23,077 nt of DNA from JAHRVQ01 sp047616645 (GTDB taxonomy: Bacteria > Pseudomonadota > Gammaproteobacteria > Pseudomonadales > Azotimanducaceae), in the NCBI GenBank assembly GCA_047616645.1, contig JBLHIH010000057.1:1-23077 (forward strand). The letters are read 5' to 3'. The notes under the pieces were generated by a model. It did no database searches. It saw nothing but the letters and a program-made list of their open reading frames with translations, and was not told the origin of the DNA. The position numbers were made by a program, and so were the translations under genes. Shown here in pieces: positions 8,543-16,108 of the stretch. The first letter of the stretch is position 1; every line of letters begins with the position of its first letter.

Positions 8543-9427
8543 CTATTTAGGATAAAAATATTCTTCTTTCAAGCGTTCGGACATTTTTCTGTGGTCATGA
8601 TTTCCTCGATAGGTACCCCAGTATTGCATCAATCGAAACATTACTATCTGGCCAAAATATCGGAGTAATACTTTTTCACCAATCGCCGTTCCAAAATCAT
8701 GAAACAGAGAACTAAAATAATATCTGAGGAAATCGCCATAACCCACATGCACCTCGGGCATAATGCTCTGTAGCGCGATGGCTTCACGTTCATAGCGAGT
8801 CCTGACACCCTTCCAAGACTCTTCATGGATATGGAAGACGCTAGACTCGCAAACATAGCCGATGGCATAGCCCTCGGCAACTATTTTCTTGGCTAATGCC
8901 ATGTCTTCTAAACCGGTTAATTTTTCGTCAAACGGATACTCGAGCCATACACTTTTAGAAAGTGCCGCATTAGCATTATTACAGAATATACCCTTACTAG
9001 AAATACTAAAGCCCTGTTCAGGGAAATACTTTTTAAGCAGTTGCTTCTCACTGAACTTACTCGTTTCATGACCGACTTGTCGCCCATACGAATAGGCGCA
9101 GTCACCATTTAGCAACGGCTCGACAAGATTTTTTAACCAGCTTGTATCACAAGGGATACAGTGACCACTAATAAAAACCAAGTAGTCACCTTTTGCCGCA
9201 TCACAACCAATATTCAACGAACGACCAAAGGTGAATTCACTCTTACTTATATGAACAATGTTCAGGTTGAAACTTTTAGCAATTTCCAGGGTTTTATCGG
9301 TCGACCCAGAATCGACGAGTACGACCTCTGATTCGAAATTTGGGGTGGTTTGAAGTTGTATTTGGCGCAATAGCTCCGGCAAATATCTTTCTTCGTTATA
9401 AGTTCGGATTACTATACTTACGAGCAT
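8543..9427 (-). CDS. Glycosyltransferase family 2
   Basis: A 294-residue GT-A transferase. It begins MLVSIVIRTYNEERYLPELL and has VLVDSGSTDKT (37-47, donor-binding Asp39) and FGRSLNIGCDAAKGDYLVF. In place of the usual DxD it has ISGHCIP (86-92), with His89 where an acidic residue is expected. A later CNNANAALSKSVWLEYPFDE segment and GLEDMALAKKIVAEGY (the ED acceptor-side motif) complete the fold. A related GT2 subgroup has Ser-Ala-His or Ser-Gly-His at this point, so the enzyme is probably still active. It sits between an unknown gene and the cytidylyltransferase, in the same direction. Donor and acceptor unknown. Confidence 0.9.
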   Translation of the reverse strand: MLVSIVIRTYNEERYLPELLRQIQLQTTPNFESEVVLVDSGSTDKTLEIAKSFNLNIVHISKSEFTFGRSLNIGCDAAKGDYLVFISGHCIPCDTSWLKNLVEPLLNGDCAYSYGRQVGHETSKFSEKQLLKKYFPEQGFSISSKGIFCNNANAALSKSVWLEYPFDEKLTGLEDMALAKKIVAEGYAIGYVCESSVFHIHEESWKGVRTRYEREAIALQSIMPEVHVGYGDFLRYYFSSLFHDFGTAIGEKVLLRYFGQIVMFRLMQYWGTYRGNHDHRKMSERLKEEYFYPK

Positions 9428-9564
9428 AATATTTGGAAATACCTAAGCGATTCCAGCTAAATAGAAGGCGTGAATTCTATAGCATTCTAATTTTATTTTC
9501 ATCGATTAATTTGGATTGTCTTTGCGTAGACTGCGCCGATAGCGAGATTAACTAACAGGCTCTA

Positions 9565-10122
9565 TCAACTAAAGTGAGTTCTAAATTGGCTTAGCCTAAC
9601 CGGCCCAAACGTCGCTTGTGAGTTATGTACCCTTAAGCCAATCCATCGTAAGCCACCAATATGCCTTGCGTATCTCGACTGGATTGTAGTGCCCATAAAC
9701 GTCAGTTTTATCAGCTTCGCATCTAAATCGACTAGAACCTTTAACCTCCCCTGTAGCAGACCTTGAACAGACGAGGATATTTTCTTTCTCACCTTTATTA
9801 GCCCAAATGCCTCTCCAGGGTGCTCTTCAATCCATAACTCACTCTTGCTGCTATAGAGACCAACACATACTCTATCTTTATGATTAGGATGGTCACCAAA
9901 AATCACAAAGGCATTTGCATTTTCACAATCTCTTTCAAAGGATACATTTACTTCGATGTGGATTTTATTTCGTCGAACAATCTCAAAATCAGCTATCACA
10001 AACCCTCCCTGGGTTGATTTAAGTACTGTGCATCCATTTTCCAAAGATTCAACGCCACAGCTTTTTAGATCAGCCTGATTCTTTGTGTCATTCGCGTGGT
10101 CTAGATCTTTTGGTTTTTTCAT
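9565..10122 (-). CDS. Unknown protein, predicted beta-rich, in the glycan operon
   Basis: I do not recognise this 185-residue protein. It has no signal peptide or membrane segment, and starts with a hydrophilic lysine-rich stretch (MKKPKDLDH). From about residue 35 to the end it alternates hydrophobic and charged residues in short strands (for example NKIHIEVNVSFER, GRLKVLVDLDAKLIKLTF, GLRWIGLRVH). This resembles the jelly-roll or concanavalin-like beta-sandwich found in glycan-binding and DUF1080-like domains, ending FGPVRLSQFRTHFS. It lies between an MptE-like gene (161 bases upstream) and a GT2 (137 bases downstream), the two largest gaps in this half of the run, so it could be transcribed separately. 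A glycan-binding role is only a guess. The reading frame is real-looking: no competing frame and a family-like composition. Confidence 0.6.
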   Translation of the reverse strand: MKKPKDLDHANDTKNQADLKSCGVESLENGCTVLKSTQGGFVIADFEIVRRNKIHIEVNVSFERDCENANAFVIFGDHPNHKDRVCVGLYSSKSELWIEEHPGEAFGLIKVRKKISSSVQGLLQGRLKVLVDLDAKLIKLTFMGTTIQSRYARHIGGLRWIGLRVHNSQATFGPVRLSQFRTHFS

Positions 10123-10283
10123 CTATAAACATCGATCTTAGTGGCTCATTCTTTTAGGAAACATCTCATGTATTCGCCGCTAAGGGCAAACGTTGAGATT
10201 ACAAAAACACCCTACTCTTAACCTAAGTCAATTTTCTCGGCAGGAATCTCCAGGCCGATAACCGTGCACTGATATTTCGCTTA

Positions 10284-11174
10284 TCAAGTGTTTTCAAATA
10301 ATGATTTAAAGTCTACTCTATCAAATATCTCCAACGCTCCTTTGTGGGTCGCATTAAAGATTTGTCGATCATTCTCCTCATATACTTTTTTGGCGAGTTC
10401 GTAATTCAGTGCAACCCGGTCAAGCAACGGATCATGCCACTTCTTCCCTTTACCAAAATAGTCCGGGTGAAAATGGTTTGGGTCGTCATGCGTAGACTCG
10501 ATAGAACGGCCGCGAACAATAGCAGATTTTGGTATCTCATAGGAAAAATCCATCCCAATCAAGTAGACCTCTTCAAACCCCAAATAGTATGCAAGCTGTA
10601 GATTTATGAAAGTAACCGATTGCCCAGCAAAAGCAACTTTTGAAAAATCATAAGAGAAGCGCGGCCGACAATAAGATTTACTGCTTTTTCGATAAAAGCC
10701 GAGGTCAACTGAAAAGAAATGTGTATTTGGTGTTTTAGTAATCCGATCTTTATAAATAGAAGGGAAAAACTTCAATTGCGCTTCGTAGTCATTAATCCGA
10801 TCTAAATTATCGTCTACAACGTGGACATCTTCAACAATGTAAAAACTAGGTGTAAAACCGAGTTCATCAGTTTTATAGAAAATACCATTAACGCCAAATG
10901 TATACTCATCTCGCAGTAGTGATAAATCGCAGTCGTTCAGAGAGGGGCCGTTACCAATAATAAAGCATCGCTGTCCCTTATAACGATCTTTGAGCTTAGC
11001 TAATGCGTCTTTTTCGACTGACGTAATCCGCTTACAAAGGTCAACCTCAGCAGCGCGTAAAACACTTTTTTCAAAAGAAGTCGGAGTTTCAGAATTCCAA
11101 ATCAAAATCTTTTTAAACGCCTGCCGGCGCCTACTCCCGACGGGAAGAAGCTTAGAAAACATACTATTTAACAT
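10284..11174 (-). CDS. MptE-like (DUF115) / GT42-like GNGPSL protein, copy 1
   Basis: A 296-residue protein with RCFIIGNGPSLNDCDL (GNGPSL at 74-79), FYIVEDVHVV (111-120), AFAGQSVTFINLQLAYYLGF (181-200), EVYLIGMDFSY (202-212), and a histidine-rich NHFHPDYFGKGKKWHDP (233-249). The GNGPSL start and the following fold match the MptE-like/DUF115 group, which is annotated as 6-hydroxymethylpterin pyrophosphokinase-like. It is also shared with the flagellin-modifying Maf proteins and resembles GT42 sialyltransferases such as Cst-I/Cst-II, which use CMP-sugars. In a polysaccharide operon a transferase role is more likely than pterin metabolism; this is inference. It is a close paralogue of the next upstream gene (11243-12046), evidently a tandem duplication, with a 30-residue longer N-terminus. 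Confidence 0.82.
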   Translation of the reverse strand: MLNSMFSKLLPVGSRRRQAFKKILIWNSETPTSFEKSVLRAAEVDLCKRITSVEKDALAKLKDRYKGQRCFIIGNGPSLNDCDLSLLRDEYTFGVNGIFYKTDELGFTPSFYIVEDVHVVDDNLDRINDYEAQLKFFPSIYKDRITKTPNTHFFSVDLGFYRKSSKSYCRPRFSYDFSKVAFAGQSVTFINLQLAYYLGFEEVYLIGMDFSYEIPKSAIVRGRSIESTHDDPNHFHPDYFGKGKKWHDPLLDRVALNYELAKKVYEENDRQIFNATHKGALEIFDRVDFKSLFENT

Positions 11175-11242
11175 GTCAATTAATTGGTGTCGGTTAAGAT
11201 GAAGGAATCAAGGGCTTTGGTCGCTAACAGTGCATTGCTAAC

Positions 11243-12046
11243 TCAGAAAAGGCTTTTGAAATCAGTACGTTCGAAAAGTTCCAGCTTTCCACCAACCGTC
11301 GCATTGTATATTTTTCGACCATCTGCTTCAAACTCGCTTTTACACTTTTCGTAGGACATCAGCACCCTATCTAGTTTGGGGTCATGCCATTTTTTACCTT
11401 TGCCAAAATAACTGGGATGGAAATGGTTAACATCATCCTCCTGTGAGGTGTAATTAACGCCTTCTATTACGGTGCTATCAGGAACATCGTAAGAAAAATC
11501 CATCCCAATCAGAAAAACCTCGCTAAAGCCTAGATGATAGGCTAATTGCAGCTGCATTATGGTCACGGACTGACCCGCAAAGATCTCTAAAGAAAGATCC
11601 TTGGAAAATCTTGGAACACAAAATGAAGGGTGGTGGTTTCTATAAAACCCGAGATCCGCAGGCAAAAAAATCGTCGTCGAGTCGGCATCAATCTTATCTC
11701 TATAGTTGGCAGGAAAGAACTTATAAGCACACTCATAACGGTTGATTTCAACTAGGTTATCAGAAACCACATGATTATCTTCAACCATATAAAAGTTCGG
11801 CTTATATCCCATTTCTTGAGTCTTATAAAATATCCCATTCACTGCAAAAGAATACTCGTTACTCAGAAGCGTCAAATCGCATTTATTGAGCGATGGCCCG
11901 TTGCCTAATACGAAACACCTTTCACCACGATATTTACCCTCAAGAGACCTTAATATTTCACTATATTCCTTCGGGCTCTTCAGCACACCACCAGCCCGTC
12001 GCGCGGGCTTTAATTTAGCTTTAATCCTATTCAATAGACTCTTCAT
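11243..12046 (-). CDS. MptE-like (DUF115) / GT42-like GNGPSL protein, copy 2
   Basis: A 267-residue paralogue of the neighbouring gene. It shares RCFVLGNGPSLNKCDL (GNGPSL at about 48-53), VNGIFYKTQEMGY, FYMVEDNHVV, EIFAGQSVTIMQLQLAYHLGF, VFLIGMDFSYD, VNHFHPSYFGKGKKWHDP and the C-terminal NATVGGKLELFERTDFKSLF. The conserved blocks are nearly identical while the N-termini and loops differ, so the duplication is not recent. I choose the ATG at 12046, not the one at 12064. The stop of the preceding small gene and this ATG share one base (TGATG), and a GGTGA Shine-Dalgarno lies 7 bases upstream, giving translational coupling. Likely role: transfer of a CMP- or similarly activated residue to the glycan, by analogy with GT42 and Maf; not proven. 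Confidence 0.82.
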   Translation of the reverse strand: MKSLLNRIKAKLKPARRAGGVLKSPKEYSEILRSLEGKYRGERCFVLGNGPSLNKCDLTLLSNEYSFAVNGIFYKTQEMGYKPNFYMVEDNHVVSDNLVEINRYECAYKFFPANYRDKIDADSTTIFLPADLGFYRNHHPSFCVPRFSKDLSLEIFAGQSVTIMQLQLAYHLGFSEVFLIGMDFSYDVPDSTVIEGVNYTSQEDDVNHFHPSYFGKGKKWHDPKLDRVLMSYEKCKSEFEADGRKIYNATVGGKLELFERTDFKSLF

Positions 12047-12381
12047 CACTTTATCACCGGCCATTGCTTACCTATAGCTTCTAACGCAGCGCTAAGAACA
12101 TTACTATTTGTTTTCACTATGTGCGTTTTTATTGTTTGCAGCTCGTCCAATTCAACGTGCTCTCTATCGACTAAAAACTGATTTAATAGCTCGTAAAGGC
12201 ATAGCTCTAGTGTTTTAGCTAAATTCTGGATATCGATATTGAGTTTATTTTTTCTAATGATTGCTCTAAAATCAGACAACTCGCCTTTTTCAAAAACCAG
12301 CATACCAAGATAATTGTTATCAATTAGGTAGTGGATATATCCACTACCTAATCGTAATTCTATTGTTCTTTTCATAATCAT
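12046..12381 (-). CDS. Small unknown protein translationally coupled to the MptE-like gene
   Basis: A 111-residue protein I do not recognise, starting MIMKRTIELRLGSGYIHYLIDNNYLGMLVFEKGELSDF. The first 40 residues read as beta strands. The rest (about 45-105) looks helical and charged, with no signal peptide, membrane segment or cysteine motif. The start may be the ATG at 12381 or the in-frame ATG at 12375; neither has a clear Shine-Dalgarno. It overlaps the following MptE-like gene by one base, so the two products are probably made in fixed proportion and may interact. Its codons 10-20 contain a perfect 30-bp palindrome. It is small, but its position in an uninterrupted same-strand series and the coupled junction support a real gene. 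Confidence 0.62.
   Translation of the reverse strand: MIMKRTIELRLGSGYIHYLIDNNYLGMLVFEKGELSDFRAIIRKNKLNIDIQNLAKTLELCLYELLNQFLVDREHVELDELQTIKTHIVKTNSNVLSAALEAIGKQWPVIK
12323..12352. repeat. Perfect 30-bp palindrome inside the small unknown gene
   Basis: The two 15-base halves are exact reverse complements with no spacer, running from 12323 to 12352 with centre ATAT. The left half reads ATTAGGTAGTGGATA. It encodes the in-frame segment LGSGYIHYLI. The symmetry breaks at once on both sides. In DNA it could extrude a cruciform; in mRNA it would form a strong hairpin about 30 bases after the start codon. No second copy was noticed in the window. Confidence 0.95.
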
Positions 12382-12440
12382 TGTCGAATTGGGCTATTAT
12401 TTTCTGAAAATATTTTTTTAAAGATCGTTCTAACTCTCTA

Positions 12441-13592
12441 CTACAAATCGAGGTTTTGCCATCGCCCTAAGAGCTTTTTGAGAGCTTCTCTTCTAGGGCT
12501 ATCAAGCGGGAAAAGATAATAACTGATTTTATACAGATAAAGTCTAAAAAAGTATCGACTTGAAGACATATAGGTACGTAAACGCTGGAACACGGCCCTC
12601 TCGCCATTTCTCGCTTGGTTCCCACCCGAAAATCTATAGGAAATCGACTGCTTTACAAGATCAATGTTTTTTCTGTATCTTAGGTATAAACCTTTATCAT
12701 AAAGCTCAATCTTGTCAGTCTGACATTCATTTATGAGATTGCCCGAATCTAGATGAAACAATAAATAATCCATACATCCAAAACGTTGATGCTCTATTGA
12801 ACGCTCGAGCATCACGTTGAACATTTTGACACAGCCTTCTACATACTCGAGCTCGTAGTTAGCATATACAGAATTCTCTAGTAGGTGCCTTTTGATATCT
12901 GTTAGCGATGTCACCACATCATTGATGTGCTTATAACTAAATTGTGAAGTTATAGAACCGCTTCTAATCACCCAATAGTAAAAGCTATTATTTAAGTAAC
13001 CAACCCTATCTGCAAACCAAAACAATTTGTAGGTGACCGGGATATCCTCGTGTAAAAATTTTTCTTTGTAGTAAATAGCCCCATCCACAAACAAACGAGT
13101 TCTATAAAGCTTATTCCAAGATAGAGGTGATGTTTTCCAAGATAATATTTGTCTAAATGCTTCATCTTTCGTAAAGACCCCATTGTTACCGTTCTTTGGA
13201 GAGTCGATAACACGACCAAACTCATCAACTTTTTCGTAGTTAAAGACAAGTATGTCTAGATCGTTTTCTTCAAGATACTCAATTAGCGTTGAAAATGTAT
13301 CACTCTTGATATAATCATCACTGTCCAGCATGAATATATATTCACCACGCGCATTCGCTATCGCCGTATTCCTAGCACCGCCCAGACCTAAATTCTCTTG
13401 GCTAATAACCCTAAATCGTTGGTCTTTAGCATGAAACGAATTTGCGATATCCAAGCTCGAATCAGACGACCCATCATTGATAATCACTACCTCAAAGTTT
13501 TTAAACGTTTGATTTTCTAGAGAGACTAAACACTTCTCCAAATACTTCTCTACATTAAAAACTGGGACAACGACACTAAGTTTTGGAGACAT
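12441..13592 (-). CDS. Glycosyltransferase family 2 with C-terminal extension
   Basis: A 383-residue GT-A transferase. It begins MSPKLSVVVPVFNVEKYLEKCL and shows VVIINDGSSDSS (donor-binding Asp40), NLGLGGARNTAIANARGEYIFMLDSDDYI (DSDD at 90-93), and SWNKLYRTRLF with HEDIPVTYKLFWF. This is the classical WcaA/EpsJ-like pattern for capsule and O-antigen transferases. The last 120 residues are basic and hydrophobic (SSRYFFRLYLYKISYYLFPLD) and probably contact the membrane. The start at 13592 is supported by a GAGGGTGA Shine-Dalgarno. It overlaps the end of the methyltransferase gene by 17 bases, so translation is coupled. Sugar specificity is unknown. Confidence 0.93.
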   Translation of the reverse strand: MSPKLSVVVPVFNVEKYLEKCLVSLENQTFKNFEVVIINDGSSDSSLDIANSFHAKDQRFRVISQENLGLGGARNTAIANARGEYIFMLDSDDYIKSDTFSTLIEYLEENDLDILVFNYEKVDEFGRVIDSPKNGNNGVFTKDEAFRQILSWKTSPLSWNKLYRTRLFVDGAIYYKEKFLHEDIPVTYKLFWFADRVGYLNNSFYYWVIRSGSITSQFSYKHINDVVTSLTDIKRHLLENSVYANYELEYVEGCVKMFNVMLERSIEHQRFGCMDYLLFHLDSGNLINECQTDKIELYDKGLYLRYRKNIDLVKQSISYRFSGGNQARNGERAVFQRLRTYMSSSRYFFRLYLYKISYYLFPLDSPRREALKKLLGRWQNLDL

Positions 13593-14880
13593 CGATCACC
13601 CTCAGCAGTTCCTGAATCGCCGCATACTGTTTGACCATATGGATCCTCGAGCCTGCAGTTTTCAAACCTTTCCTAGCACAAATAATAAGCTCCAATTTAT
13701 TTTCTAGGTTCTTGATAGCATCAATTAAATCGGCAGTTATTACGTCCTGTCGCGCTATCTCGTCAATAAGAGTAGCTTTCTCGGTCATAAGCAAACTAGG
13801 CCGGCCGTTCAAGTGCGCCAGTTCATCTTTCGAGAGTAAAGCTTCACTTTTCATGACATTGACTTCTGACTCTAGCGCGGCAACTTCAACAACGGCAGAA
13901 GCTAAGCTGTTTTTTTGTTCGATGATTAATTCGTGTTGAGATAAAGCATATTCTTGATTCTCTTGCAAAAACTCTAAGTAGTGCATTATTTTAAAATAGT
14001 CACTATTTACTGTAGCTAATGCATCACCTGTAAATCGAAAAATACCGTAAACCGTTTCATCTCCTTCAACCATAGAAAAACCGTTTGCCGCCAGGATGCT
14101 TTCTAAGGTCTTAAGTGTAAAATTATACATGTGAGCATGTACGGAATATCCGAGAAATGAAAAATCATAATAGTGATTCATGTGATTTTTATATATACCC
14201 GGAACCTCTATGTAAATTAGTCCGTCCTTCGTCAACAACTTTGACAGCCTAGCAAGCTCAACCTTTAGATCAATAAAGTGCTCAAATACGTGGCTCAATA
14301 TTATTAAGTCAAAAGTCCTGCCTAACTCCACTACCGTTTGCGCATCACCAAAGATTGCTTCAATACCAATTTCACCGCATGTCTCTATGCACTGATGAGA
14401 ATACTCAGTGCCAAGGATATTAGCTTTAATCCCCAACGCTGAGGCTTGATCTTGAATATCTTTTAAGACATTCCCTACTCCAGCACCTATTTCCAGTACT
14501 TCAATTTTGCTTTTGGATATGTAAGGTTTTAATTTGCTGAATACTTTTACCCCTTGCTCTGATCCATATAGAGAGCCTTGATTAGTAAGGTCTTCTTTTC
14601 CATAATTAAGGGGGTGATAATACTTGTCGTAATAGTATTTCAGGGATTCCTGCTTAATTCTTGGGCTTGTAATAATCAAACCACAAGCTTCACAAATATA
14701 TGAGCCAAAGGGTAAGTCAAAGCGATCAACTTCGAGTAGCTTTTCGAGTTCTGTACCGCTACAACAAGCACATTGATGCACGGGTTCGACCAATAACCGG
14801 CCTTGCTCGATGTCCTCAGACATCATATCCCGGTATTTGATACTTACGGGGTTAAGCCTCCTTAGTCCAAATTTACTCAT
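13576..14880 (-). CDS. SAM-dependent methyltransferase with N-terminal zinc knuckle and C-terminal coiled coil
   Basis: A 434-residue cytoplasmic protein. The N-terminus has a cysteine cluster CACC (37-40) and CEAC (63-66), a likely zinc site as in C-methyltransferase-type sugar enzymes. The class I SAM fold follows, with motif I VLEIGAGVGN (128-137), LIILSHVFEHF (192-202) and LTKDGLIYIEVPGI (216-229). Residues about 305-395 are a long charged heptad-like helix, predicted coiled coil (ENQEYALSQHELIIEQKNSL and on), ending in a basic tail. The ATG at 14880 is preferred to a TTG at 14883; the ribosome-binding site is poor. It is the first gene of the long minus-strand run and overlaps the next GT2 by 17 bases. 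It could methylate a nucleotide sugar or the glycan end; the coiled coil recalls chain-length proteins such as WbdD. Confidence 0.88.
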   Translation of the reverse strand: MSKFGLRRLNPVSIKYRDMMSEDIEQGRLLVEPVHQCACCSGTELEKLLEVDRFDLPFGSYICEACGLIITSPRIKQESLKYYYDKYYHPLNYGKEDLTNQGSLYGSEQGVKVFSKLKPYISKSKIEVLEIGAGVGNVLKDIQDQASALGIKANILGTEYSHQCIETCGEIGIEAIFGDAQTVVELGRTFDLIILSHVFEHFIDLKVELARLSKLLTKDGLIYIEVPGIYKNHMNHYYDFSFLGYSVHAHMYNFTLKTLESILAANGFSMVEGDETVYGIFRFTGDALATVNSDYFKIMHYLEFLQENQEYALSQHELIIEQKNSLASAVVEVAALESEVNVMKSEALLSKDELAHLNGRPSLLMTEKATLIDEIARQDVITADLIDAIKNLENKLELIICARKGLKTAGSRIHMVKQYAAIQELLRVIDVSKT

Positions 14881-15550
14881 CAATCACGCCCATTTCTTCG
14901 AGGATCGCCCGGCCAAAAAAGTCTTTTTTTATCAAGAAAAAATACCCTAATTAGATCTCTATGTGAAAAATAGCCTTTATCGTTGACACAAAACACAGAC
15001 ACATACCCCGCAGAATTAGACATCCATTGAATCACCAGCAAAATAATCTTCGGATTTAAAAAGCACACTAAAACGCCCGCGCTAAAAAATAAGCCACAGA
15101 TAGAATAGGTACGCGAGACTAAAATGATTCAGGGGCCTTAGTGTCAGCCTAAAAACCGGCAAGTGACCATTAACTTAAACGGATTTTTTTAGTAGTCCCA
15201 TTGATCATTCTAAGCCGCAGGGTGAAAGGCTTTTGGCAAAATATTTGCAAACGTAAAGCATCAACAACAGGTTCACGTGCCAAGCAAAGTGCACTCTCGA
15301 TCAGCAGCTAGGTGACGCCAAGGGAATAGACATTGATACCGTTTCAGGTTCATTACTTGAACCAATAAAACCAAAGCGCCCTCAACACAGGCACTCCACA
15401 GCAATCGAAATAATAAGGCCGGCTGCAAAAAACCTGATAGTTCTAAAACAGTACAAGACTTATTGAAAAACTTAGCCGAAACGCACCGATCGAATAGCAA
15501 GACTCACGGAATACTGAATGAATATCCCCGGCCCCCGCTCCAACCTCTGT
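14881..15550. other. Intergenic region without convincing genes
   Basis: About 670 bases between the start of the methyltransferase gene and the terminator of the secreted-protein gene. Short open frames (62 codons at 14880-15068 and 75 codons at 15273-15500, both minus) have no Shine-Dalgarno, no recognisable motif and an odd composition. The promoter of the long minus-strand run should lie here, but no single element stands out. No JUMPstart/ops element was found. Confidence 0.6.
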
Positions 15551-15593
15551 TTTTTCAAATAAAAAGCTTTCCTGATCTACTCAGGAAAGCTTT
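15551..15593 (-). terminator. Rho-independent terminator of the secreted-protein gene
   Basis: A perfect 13-base-pair stem (AAAGCTTTCCTGA and its reverse complement, 15563-15593) encloses a 5-base loop. Read on the minus strand it is followed by TTTTTATTTG, a good U-tract. It lies 45 bases after the stop of the 118-residue protein, so it should end that transcript and insulate the glycan operon from it. Confidence 0.9.
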
Positions 15594-15638
15594 AGTATTA
15601 ACGAGCAACAAAAAATGTGCAGCTAAAAAAGAACTCCT

Positions 15639-15995
15639 CTAATTAATAATCAGACGAGACAGCTCACAAAAATCACCAGTCAAATTGGTATCATCGGCAC
15701 CAATTTGCACATCAAAATCAGCCGCTCTTGCAGTCAACAATGAGGCAACCATTTGCTTGTAATTAGGGCCGTCAGATTTCAAAATCAGCCAGAAATCGCT
15801 AGGACATGTTAGACCCACAATATTAGGTCTTGGAGTAAGCTGCACTTTGATATCGCCGCTGTAGCTAGTGGCATCTATCTTTGTAATAGTGCCTGATGTA
15901 AGTGTAGTGGCGGCGAATAGGCTAACTGGAAAAAGCATAAAGGCAACAACTGCGAACGTTCGTACAATATTATTTTTTTGGTTCTTAAATTTCAT
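15639..15995 (-). CDS. Small secreted (periplasmic or extracellular) protein of unknown function
   Basis: A 118-residue protein with a clear Sec signal peptide: basic start MKFKNQKNNIVR, hydrophobic core TFAVVAFMLFPVSLFA, and a likely cut after residue 29 (LFA/ATT). The mature part is about 89 residues with two cysteines, in GLTCPSDFWLIL and GDFCELSRL, which probably form one disulfide. It resembles short, uncharacterised secreted proteins common in Vibrio/Alteromonas-like bacteria, with a TSGTITKI start, a SCPxxW-like segment, an ML-A helix and a final GxCxVxR-like segment; that comparison is from memory and unverified. It has a strong AGGAG Shine-Dalgarno 7 bases from the ATG, its own promoter candidate and its own terminator, so it is a single-gene unit unrelated in regulation to the glycan genes. 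Confidence 0.82.
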   Translation of the reverse strand: MKFKNQKNNIVRTFAVVAFMLFPVSLFAATTLTSGTITKIDATSYSGDIKVQLTPRPNIVGLTCPSDFWLILKSDGPNYKQMVASLLTARAADFDVQIGADDTNLTGDFCELSRLIIN

Positions 15996-16000
15996 TACTT

Positions 16001-16007
16001 CACTCCT
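16001..16007 (-). promoter_or_regulatory. Strong Shine-Dalgarno of the secreted-protein gene
   Basis: Minus-strand AGGAGTG, 5 to 7 bases before the ATG at 15995, fixes that start and suggests efficient translation. Confidence 0.8.
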
Positions 16008-16079
16008 AGAATTACTTTGATTTCTATTTCCACTGGTCCAACACTTTTAATTTGGCACTGCACCTTTATTAGAGATGCG

Positions 16080-16108
16080 AGTCTATCCTTAGTTGGGAAC
16101 ATATTCAA
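16080..16108 (-). promoter_or_regulatory. Candidate sigma70 promoter of the secreted-protein gene
   Basis: Minus strand -35-like TTGAAT (16103-16108) and -10-like TAGACT (16080-16085), 17 bases apart. Transcription would start near 16073, leaving a leader of about 75 bases. A reasonable but unproven match; other AT-rich placements exist closer to the gene. Confidence 0.35.

Noticed and set aside
14880..15068. 62-codon minus-strand frame ending at the start of the coiled-coil methyltransferase
   Set aside because: Its stop touches the next start as in coupled genes, but it lacks a Shine-Dalgarno and any recognisable domain, and its start lies in AT-rich non-coding sequence. Most likely chance.
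15273..15500. 75-codon minus-strand frame
   Set aside because: No ribosome-binding site, no motif and an erratic composition; it lies upstream (in minus-strand sense) of nothing it could be coupled to.
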